Part shown: piece after piece, positions 57,523-64,000 of the stretch
How the letters are laid out: each line of letters starts with the position of its first letter
Position numbering within the stretch: position 1 is the first letter of the stretch
Assembly: GCF_000187245.1 (NCBI RefSeq)
Contig: NC_027862.1
Span: 1,054,001 to 1,118,000 of the forward strand
Source of the DNA: Ogataea parapolymorpha DL-1
Lineage: Eukaryota; Ascomycota; Pichiomycetes; Pichiales; Pichiaceae
DNA: 64,000 nt
Direction: 5' to 3'
The notes under the pieces: model-generated
What the model saw: the letters and a program-made list of their open reading frames with translations, nothing else
Databases searched by the model: none
Told to the model about the DNA's origin: nothing
Position numbers and translations under genes: made by a program

Positions 57523-57610
57523 AGATAATAAATAAATAAAATTAATTGCAATAGGTAAAAGAACTTTTGATTAATTTTCTCTTTTGGGACGCGAAATTCG
57601 GTTTTTGCAA

Positions 57611-59548
57611 ATGGAACCAAACGAGCCCAAAATCATGGAATTGGCCAGTCCCGACCCTGTGCCGCGACTCGTGGCGTACGGTGATGTCACCGTCGTCGAG
57701 TTTGACGTGGAAGGGTGCACGGTGATGCGCCGGACACAGGACTCGTGGGTCAACGCGACGCAGCTGGCTCGACTGGTTTCTGTTGTCAGGCCCAAGATTA
57801 GCGGGTCAATAGAGGCCCAGGCGAAACAGGGCGCTCACGAGATTGTCCAGGACGCTCCCGACCAGCTGAAGGGCGTCTGGGTGTCGATTGAGCGTGCAGA
57901 ATCGCTTTGCAAAGAGTACGACATTTACGGCGTATTGACGCCGCTGTTCAACTACAAAGGCCCCAAGGACCTCGCACGCACAACGTCGACGCTGACGGAG
58001 GCGGACGAGCCTGCGTCACCCACGAAGAAGGCCAAGATTGCGCCCGAGCTGCCTAGTCTGCAGACTTTCGACCACGACACCCAAGTGCCGAACCCGAACG
58101 CTCCTCACGCGCTGGCCCCACTCGGCGACGACGAAGCCGATGAGAAGAGCAAGGTCGTGCTGTCGTCGTTGTTTCTGCCGAACCAGAAGGAGTTCTCGCT
58201 CGAAGGAGTCGCTATCGACGCGCCGATCGACGACAACGGTCAGACAGCGCTGCATCTGGCCGCCACTCTGGGCCGCATCTCGCTGGTCAAAGAGCTGGTC
58301 TCGCGCGGCGCCAACCGTCTGCGCGGCGACAACGACGGCCAGACAGCCCTAATCCGCGCCGTCCACGCCACAAACTGTCTCGAACACTCGTGCTTCGACC
58401 AGCTGCTCGACTACCTGTATCCGGCCATCACTGTGCTGGACCACAAGGGCCGTTCTGTTCTGCACCATATCGCGTACACGTGTGGTCGCAAGGGCCGCAA
58501 CGAGGCGTGCAACTACTACCTGGAGACACTGCTGGAGTGGGTGGTGAAACGCGGCCCGCACCTGCCTCCAGGCCAGCAGATGAGTCTGACCTCGTTCATG
58601 CAGGAGGTGGTGAACATTCCGGACCGCAACGGTGACACGTGTTTGAACATCGCGGCGATGGTGGGCAACAAGCAGATCATCCAGCAGCTGCTCGAGGTGG
58701 GCGCAGACCCGAACAAGGCCAACAAGGCGGGCGTGAAGCCTGTGGACTGCGGCATCGACGTGGCGTCCGCACGGACACGGCTGCCACAGCCGACCGCGGT
58801 GCAGAGCGTGCCCGAGACGCCCAAGTTGAGCAGCATGAAGATTCTGGAGTCGTTGCAGACGTTTGTGAGCCAGCTGGGCAGAGACTTCAGAGAGGAGCTG
58901 GAGTCGAAAACGAAGCAAGTCGACGAGATCCACCCCAAGTTGCGCGAAAAAACGTACAAACTGTCCGAGAAGCGCAAGCAGTTCGAGGAGCTCGATAAGC
59001 TCGTGCGCAAGATCGGCGACTACAAAACCAAGATCATCAACCTGAACAACGCTATCCGCGAGGAAGAGCAGCGGTTTGTCGAGGAAACAAAAGAGCTGCC
59101 GATCAACTCCAAGACGTTCGACGGCGACTTTGACGCCGACGAGCCGTTCACCGTCTGGTCCGTGTATAACGAGGTGGAGAGACGACTACAGGAGACAAAA
59201 GACCCGGCGGTGTCTGTGGCCGACTTTATCAACCAGCTGGATCCGGCTACGCTGCTGGCGTCTGAGCAGCTGGAAGATCTTCCGCCCGCCGTCATCTTGG
59301 AGGCCCGGATCAACGCCTACACAAAAAACAACGCGATGCTGATCGAGCGGACCAAAAACCGCCGCTCCTCGAGCCAGGAGCTCGAGCAGCAGTTCAAGCG
59401 TGTGATCGGGCTGTGCATCGGCAGTTCGGTCGACGAAATCGACGAAAAGCTGCTTGGCAGCCTACTGCTGAGCGTGGAAAACGACCCGGACCCGGAGATC
59501 GGCCAGATCAAAAAGGTCCTGAGTATAGTGAACGAGATAGAGAAGTAA
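57611..59548 (+). CDS. SWI6: SBF/MBF cell-cycle cofactor Swi6
   Basis: A 645-residue protein. The ATG at 57611 (MEPNEPKIMEL) is used because the longer frame starts with TTG. An APSES/KilA-N-like domain at about 20-125 includes FDVEGCTVMRRTQDSWVNAT. Ankyrin repeats lie at about 200-390 (NRLRGDNDGQTALIRAV, DRNGDTCLNIAA). A coiled-coil follows, and then the Swi6-specific C-terminus (DADEPFTV, PPAVILEARINAYTKNN). These segments align with S. cerevisiae Swi6 (803), which lacks an obvious APSES domain, so this copy looks more ancestral. Swi6 pairs with Swi4 or Mbp1 for G1/S transcription. It is convergent with the PH-domain gene. Confidence 0.92.
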   Translation: MEPNEPKIMELASPDPVPRLVAYGDVTVVEFDVEGCTVMRRTQDSWVNATQLARLVSVVRPKISGSIEAQAKQGAHEIVQDAPDQLKGVWVSIERAESLCKEYDIYGVLTPLFNYKGPKDLARTTSTLTEADEPASPTKKAKIAPELPSLQTFDHDTQVPNPNAPHALAPLGDDEADEKSKVVLSSLFLPNQKEFSLEGVAIDAPIDDNGQTALHLAATLGRISLVKELVSRGANRLRGDNDGQTALIRAVHATNCLEHSCFDQLLDYLYPAITVLDHKGRSVLHHIAYTCGRKGRNEACNYYLETLLEWVVKRGPHLPPGQQMSLTSFMQEVVNIPDRNGDTCLNIAAMVGNKQIIQQLLEVGADPNKANKAGVKPVDCGIDVASARTRLPQPTAVQSVPETPKLSSMKILESLQTFVSQLGRDFREELESKTKQVDEIHPKLREKTYKLSEKRKQFEELDKLVRKIGDYKTKIINLNNAIREEEQRFVEETKELPINSKTFDGDFDADEPFTVWSVYNEVERRLQETKDPAVSVADFINQLDPATLLASEQLEDLPPAVILEARINAYTKNNAMLIERTKNRRSSSQELEQQFKRVIGLCIGSSVDEIDEKLLGSLLLSVENDPDPEIGQIKKVLSIVNEIEK

Positions 59549-59555
59549 TTGATAT

Positions 59556-62219
59556 TTAGCTGGAGTACGGGTTTTTGTGGTACGAAACGGTGGTCTCGTG
59601 GGCGCTCTTGGCCAGCGCGTATGGGTTGTTCTTGTCCCTGCGCGGCTGCTGCGGAACAAAGCTCTGCTGTGGCTGGCTAGGCGGCTGCTTAGACGGCTGG
59701 TTAGACGGCTCCGGGTACGGTCTGGCGTACTGCTGCGGATAGAAGCCCTGCGGATTCATGTTCGGCGACTGCGGATAGTACTGTTGGGAGTGGTTCAGCG
59801 GCGGCGGCGGTCTGCGGCGCGGAGACGACATATTGGCCGCTGGCGCCTGCGGAGCGGCGTAGCCGTTCGCGTGTCCGTTCGCATAGCCGGCAGCCTGAGG
59901 CGGGGCAGGTCGCGGAGCAGAGTGGTAGTCGTACATGGAAGGGCCCTGAGGGTTGTACGGAGACTGCAGCTTCTGGCCCGGTACAGGCTGCAGCTGGGGG
60001 TTCTGATACCCGCCGTACGCCACCTGCTGCGAAACTATGTTGTTTGGAGGAGCTCGCTGGAAATGGGGTTTCTGCTGCGCCGGTCTGTACTCTATAGAGC
60101 CGGACGAGCCGGATCTTTGTGGGTCGTAGTATGGCTGGGACGGTCTTTGTGGCGGGTTCTGCAGCTCTACTGCCGGAGCATGAGAGTTCCCGCTATCTGT
60201 GTCCTGTCTAAATGCTCTCTGTCTCGGCATTTCAAGAACCTTCGAGTCCTGCGGCTCAGGAGGCGGCTGGTACGCAAAGCTGGGCTGGATGGCTTCTTGG
60301 TACGACTTGTTGAACGCTGTGAACGGCGAGACGACTCGTTCCTGAGAAAGAACTCTTTTCTCGGAGCGCTCGCCAGAGTCCGTCGACGACGCTAGCGAAG
60401 ATGTGCTGCCAAACCGCGGGTTCGGCTGGCCATATGGCGCGTGCGGCCTCATGGTTGGGGTGGTATCAGGGCCTGGCGACGGAGACGACTTGACTATAGC
60501 TGGGGTTCTGGTCCTTGGATTGATGATTTGGATGTCGTAGTCATCGTCCTCGTCTTCGTCCCCGTCCGATTCCTCCTTAGGATACAGGTCCTCAATTGCG
60601 TCTTCGTTCACGTCCAAGTTGGCCAGCGAGTCGTTCAGCTGGTCGTAGTCAGGCAGCTGGGCGTACTTGGAGTAAATCTTTGCCAGGCCACCCGGTGACG
60701 ACTGTTTTTTCTGTGGTTCTCTGGCTGGCTGGAGCTCAGGGGTCAGTATTTGCTCTTCACGCTGTCTAAATCGCAGCTCAGAATACAATGAGCCACTGTC
60801 CTCGTTGTCTTTCACGTCCACAACGTTCTGAGATGGTGTCTTTTCCTCCGCCTTTGGAGTCTCTCTAGCCAGACCCGACAGATGTTTTTCTTTGTCAAAT
60901 CCAAACTGCGGTTTTGGCGTCATCGTAGGAGACTGCGGGTTCGAGAAAGACCGCACTTTGCCAGCAGCAAGGTCTCTCGAGAACTCCAGCATCCCCACAG
61001 CTCCAGCTGTACCCTCGACCGAGCCGCAGCCGTCGTAGCCCTTGGCCACCTTCGGCCTCAAGATGTCCTTCACACCCTGCTGCCATTGGTACGACGTCCA
61101 GGAGCTCGTCGTGGCGCTGGCTGTGAGCTGCATCAGATCGTCCACCTCAAGGTAGTGCACCTTGGGCAGCACCGGCAGCGCAAACAGCAGCGACTTCGGG
61201 TCGAGCTTATCGGCATTTAGGCCTTTTGGTCGTCCATACAGATGGAAAGCGTCCAGTAGCGGGATCAGGAACCGGATCAGCGTGTCGTAGCCCGGCACCG
61301 ACGAGTGCTGGTCGGGCATCAGAAAGATGGAGCAGTCCTTAGTGCCTTCAGACTTGGAAAATACAATAGAGCCGTCCAGCTTGATCATTGTGCTGTGGTC
61401 GATGACGGCGTAATTCTGCGGATACACGGCATAGATGGAATTGGCATCGGTGATGGTGGCCATGGCCAGCTTTTTGCCCTTCTTCTCCGACTCGTAGAAG
61501 ACGACGCGGCCAGGCACAAACCTCTTTTTACTTTTTTTCGCTGGAGGCTCGATCACCGTGAAGCACCGCTTCCAGGGCATCCCGGCGCCGAATCTGACGC
61601 TCGTCCACTCCTCGTGGTCGAACTTTGTCTCTGCCAGAATGACCTTGATGTCCGACAGAAGCGACCCGCGCGCGCTCAGCAGCGCTCCCGTGTACGCCTC
61701 TTGCAACAGGCGGTATTCGGCCGCCGCGAGTCGAAAGGCCGCGTGCCAGCGTCGGAACTGCTCGGTGGACGAGATCTGGATCAGGTACCTATTTTTCAGC
61801 GTAGTCGACACGATGATGACGTTGTTCAGGTTGCCCCCCGACGAGGGCAGCTGGTCGATCGCCTTAAATGTGGCGTCAGTGAAATTTATGTACGATGGCT
61901 TGCTAGCCGAGTCGACCGACGGCACTTGCTCCATCTCCTCCACTCTGTAAACTGCCAGCTGGTTGCCTGTGAGCACACCGTACACCTCCTCCCATTTGCG
62001 CTCGGCAGGCTGGCCCTCCGAATCCAAATCCTTCAAAATCATAAATACTCCCTCGTGATATCTGCGATGGGCCTGCGCAGAGAGCAGAGTGGCGATGGGC
62101 GACAGGGCCGGGCTCAGCTCGCCCCTGGACTCCGCCGTCTCCACGCGCTTGGGGAGCGAGGACTTTTCCTTGGGCGGCGACATCGCCTCTTTGCGAGAAA
62201 AGGTCCGAAGCTTGTTCAT
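59556..62219 (-). CDS. CAF120: PH-domain CCR4-NOT-associated protein (Caf120/Skg3-like)
   Basis: An 887-residue protein. The ATG at 62219 gives MNKLRTFSRKEAMSPPKEKS; a longer frame begins with TTG. The segment AHRRYHEGVFMILKDLDSEG and KWEEVYGVLTGNQLAVYR begin a PH fold, as in Caf120/Skg3. A second PH-like stretch follows at about 190-300. The C-terminal half is disordered, with proline/glutamine-rich runs. Caf120 is linked to CCR4-NOT and Skg3 to bud-site/wall processes. Which paralog this is cannot be decided; the symbol is a best guess. Confidence 0.75.
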   Translation of the reverse strand: MNKLRTFSRKEAMSPPKEKSSLPKRVETAESRGELSPALSPIATLLSAQAHRRYHEGVFMILKDLDSEGQPAERKWEEVYGVLTGNQLAVYRVEEMEQVPSVDSASKPSYINFTDATFKAIDQLPSSGGNLNNVIIVSTTLKNRYLIQISSTEQFRRWHAAFRLAAAEYRLLQEAYTGALLSARGSLLSDIKVILAETKFDHEEWTSVRFGAGMPWKRCFTVIEPPAKKSKKRFVPGRVVFYESEKKGKKLAMATITDANSIYAVYPQNYAVIDHSTMIKLDGSIVFSKSEGTKDCSIFLMPDQHSSVPGYDTLIRFLIPLLDAFHLYGRPKGLNADKLDPKSLLFALPVLPKVHYLEVDDLMQLTASATTSSWTSYQWQQGVKDILRPKVAKGYDGCGSVEGTAGAVGMLEFSRDLAAGKVRSFSNPQSPTMTPKPQFGFDKEKHLSGLARETPKAEEKTPSQNVVDVKDNEDSGSLYSELRFRQREEQILTPELQPAREPQKKQSSPGGLAKIYSKYAQLPDYDQLNDSLANLDVNEDAIEDLYPKEESDGDEDEDDDYDIQIINPRTRTPAIVKSSPSPGPDTTPTMRPHAPYGQPNPRFGSTSSLASSTDSGERSEKRVLSQERVVSPFTAFNKSYQEAIQPSFAYQPPPEPQDSKVLEMPRQRAFRQDTDSGNSHAPAVELQNPPQRPSQPYYDPQRSGSSGSIEYRPAQQKPHFQRAPPNNIVSQQVAYGGYQNPQLQPVPGQKLQSPYNPQGPSMYDYHSAPRPAPPQAAGYANGHANGYAAPQAPAANMSSPRRRPPPPLNHSQQYYPQSPNMNPQGFYPQQYARPYPEPSNQPSKQPPSQPQQSFVPQQPRRDKNNPYALAKSAHETTVSYHKNPYSS

Positions 62220-62441
62220 GAGAATAAAAAGGGTGTTTATATTTTCGACGATAAAAAAAATCACCACGACGACGCGACGTCCGTCGGTACAGAATTTAAA
62301 GAGGCGCAATAAGCCAAGAGTTGGACGCGCGGGCGCAACGACCGCACCCGTGTCTTGGCCAAATCCTCCCGGGTATCTTGTGTATCGAGTGTATAGACAG
62401 AGTATGCTGTGTGCTGGCTGTCCAGCATGACGAAATGGCTG

Positions 62442-63077
62442 CTACCCTTGTGCGGCTGGGTGGCGCGCAAATTTCAGCAGCTGCGTGTTTTTCAACGGCG
62501 CACTGCCGGGTGGTGTCTGTGGCTCTGTGGCCGCGGCGTCTCTGGCCTTGAGATTGAACGATTTCAAAAACACGGGAGAGTATTCTGCCGCCGCCCCGGC
62601 CCTGTCCACGATCGCGTACGTGCTCTTGCGCACCATGCCCTTGAACGCGGCAATCGGCGTGCTGATCCATTGCGTCTCTAGCGGGCCAAACCGCACCACC
62701 TGGGGCGAGTCCACTACGGTATGTTCTGAGCTGTACATTGAAAGTTTCGAGATCGACGAGTCTGTGCTGCTGACCGTCGATGTCCGCGAAATAGCCAGTA
62801 TGGGAGCCGTGTAGCTGTGTATTTGTGTATTTTGTTTTCTCCGCTTGCGGAGCAGATTCCACAAGTAGAGGCCGGTGATGGCTGCTGCAACGATAGCAAG
62901 GGGCAGCACCAGCCCGAGTGTGAGCGAGATCTGTGATCGTTTTGCCTGTGTCTGTTTCTGGAGGCCGATCCCAGCTATAGAGCTGGAGAACAGCGTGTAC
63001 GTAGCCACGACGGTCGTTGTGATGGTGGTGATGTCGTCGTCGGCGACAAGACTGTAGTCTGCTATCTCGAAGGCCAT
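62442..63077 (-). CDS. Small single-pass membrane protein, unknown function
   Basis: A 211-residue protein without a cleavable signal. A membrane helix at 50-76 (SLTLGLVLPLAIVAAAITGL) is followed by a basic cluster LRKRRKQ. By the positive-inside rule the short N-terminus (threonine-rich, DDITTITTTVV) would be outside and about 130 residues would be cytoplasmic. The tail is serine-rich and has a conserved-looking segment VVRFGPLETQWISTP. The layout resembles the Skg6/Tos2 class of yeast polarity membrane proteins, but similarity is too weak to assign. The start at 63077 is the first ATG. Confidence 0.6.
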   Translation of the reverse strand: MAFEIADYSLVADDDITTITTTVVATYTLFSSSIAGIGLQKQTQAKRSQISLTLGLVLPLAIVAAAITGLYLWNLLRKRRKQNTQIHSYTAPILAISRTSTVSSTDSSISKLSMYSSEHTVVDSPQVVRFGPLETQWISTPIAAFKGMVRKSTYAIVDRAGAAAEYSPVFLKSFNLKARDAAATEPQTPPGSAPLKNTQLLKFARHPAAQG

Positions 63078-63182
63078 GGCGGAAAAATAGTGCGCATTTT
63101 CTTATATACCCCCGGTGTGTCTGGCAATTGTCTGAGACAGATGTGATACATCGACCTGACATTCAGTCCTTGGTCCAGGCTG

Positions 63183-63221
63183 AGAACGTTTTTGCGTTCT
63201 AGAACCGCTGGGAGGTTCTAG
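63183..63221. promoter_or_regulatory. Nested inverted repeats resembling a heat-shock element
   Basis: AGAACG (63183-63188) pairs with CGTTCT (63195-63200). CTAGAACC (63199-63206) pairs with GGTTCTAG (63214-63221). They contain the HSE core gTTCtaGAAc. They lie between divergent genes, 140-175 bases upstream of RBK1. Confidence 0.4.
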
Positions 63222-63356
63222 CTCCAATCAGTTCGTGCAAGACGGCAGCCGCATAACAAATTGGTGAATATAGTAATCAGGGTATTCAGTAAATCTGCCG
63301 ATATAATTGTGCATTATTGAATATTTTATTTATTTGTGCATATTGAATTTATACTT

Positions 63357-64000
63357 ATGATTACCGTTATTGGATCTCTCAATTACGACCTCGTGACATT
63401 CTCCCGGCGCTGTCCACGCGCAGGTGAGACGCTGCAGGGTGAGCAGCTCGAGGAACATCTTGGTGGGAAAGGACTGAACGAGGCGATTGCCACCGCAAGA
63501 CTGTCTGTTACCAAGGGCCATGTTCGCATGTGGGGCAACGTCGGCGACGACGAGCACGGGAAAAAGATGGTGGCCGCTTTGAAGGAGGCCAGGGTGGACA
63601 CTGGACTGGTTTCTGTGCTGCCTGGCGTCAGCTCGGGCAGTGCAACCATCATTGTGGAGACCGAGTCTGGAGAGAACAGAATTATCATTATTCCTGGGGC
63701 CAACGGAGAACTGAAGCCGAACGACGAGCAACTGGCGGCGAATTTTAAGGACTCGCAGCCAGGTGACTTTGTTGTGCTGCAGAACGAGTTTCCCGGTGTT
63801 CGCAAGGTGATTGAGTGGCTGCACGCCAATAAGCCTGACGTTTCCGTGGTGTACAATCCGTCGCCGGTGCGGGACGATTTGCTGGACCCCGAGCTGCTCA
63901 ACAAGGTTGCGTACTTGGTGGTGAACGAGGGAGAGGCTGAGCAGATCACGGGCCGTTCTGGCGGCGAGAAAGACCTGCTTGCTGCGCTGCACCAACTGCT
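63357..64000 (+). CDS. RBK1: Ribokinase, 3' end cut by window edge
   Basis: Reading from the ATG at 63357 gives about 214 codons to the window end. The start MITVIGSLNYDLVTF and the segment GGKGLNEAIATARL are the PfkB-family N-terminal signature, where G-G-K-G binds the sugar. VWGNVGDDE-like (MWGNVGDDEHGK) and YLVVNEGEAEQITG follow. Ribokinase phosphorylates D-ribose to ribose-5-phosphate for the pentose phosphate and nucleotide pathways. The C-terminal ATP-binding half is outside the window. Confidence 0.93.
   Translation, partial: MITVIGSLNYDLVTFSRRCPRAGETLQGEQLEEHLGGKGLNEAIATARLSVTKGHVRMWGNVGDDEHGKKMVAALKEARVDTGLVSVLPGVSSGSATIIVETESGENRIIIIPGANGELKPNDEQLAANFKDSQPGDFVVLQNEFPGVRKVIEWLHANKPDVSVVYNPSPVRDDLLDPELLNKVAYLVVNEGEAEQITGRSGGEKDLLAALHQL

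Noticed and set aside
1..64000. tRNA genes, transposons, CRISPR arrays, centromere
   Set aside because: Gaps were scanned for T-arm-like GTTCRANNC stretches, terminal repeats and regularly spaced repeats; none was convincing.

Overview
This window is a gene-dense, almost entirely coding segment of a budding-yeast nuclear chromosome. Short intergenic gaps, an AUG/GUAAGU/CUAAC splice vocabulary, standard-code reading frames and about 40 recognisable Saccharomycotina orthologs support this. An Atg37-type acyl-CoA-binding pexophagy receptor, together with the overall protein similarity, suggests a methylotrophic yeast of the Ogataea (Hansenula polymorpha) group; the genus is inference. I saw no tRNA, rRNA, transposon, CRISPR array or centromere-like block. 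The genes at both window edges are truncated.

Layout. 1-9 kb: partial APC permease and PIB2 on a GATA-rich divergent promoter, then SEC23, YAP1, ATG37 and RPL12 on the minus strand. 9-18.4 kb: MAK10, the divergent mitochondrial pair ATP5/RML2, mitochondrial C1-THF synthase MIS1, and pyruvate decarboxylase PDC1. 18.8-27 kb: SRC1 (inner nuclear membrane), ARO2, a kelch-like single-pass membrane protein, ATG1. 27-37.4 kb: a PQ-loop transporter, GTS1, a mitochondrially targeted aldehyde dehydrogenase, COQ9, YKE2/PBA1, NOP56, an unidentified protein, COX24, FAP7, CDC36. 37.5-51 kb: a Zn2Cys6 regulator, UPS1, an ELO elongase, a MIG1-type repressor, SQS1/ATG4, TOF1, AVT2. 51-64 kb: formin BNI1, VTA1, SWI6, a CAF120/SKG3-type PH protein, a small membrane protein, and the start of ribokinase RBK1.

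Themes. Three core autophagy genes (ATG37, ATG1, ATG4) and several nutrient-sensing genes (PIB2, a GATA-flanked permease, a PQ-loop transporter, AVT2, MIG1) lie here, interspersed with mitochondrial genes (ATP5, RML2, MIS1, COQ9, COX24, UPS1). This is co-location, not an operon.

The most unusual signal is a set of very small introns hugging start codons: 34 nt in PBA1 directly after the ATG, 32 nt in SRC1, and 49 nt in CDC36 after a 4-nt first exon. Each has a perfect GTAAGT donor and a CTAAC/CTAAT-type branch site. A possible facultative 49-nt intron also lies at the 3' end of ATG37. Several starts were moved inward from longer open frames because the longer frames begin with TTG or GTG.
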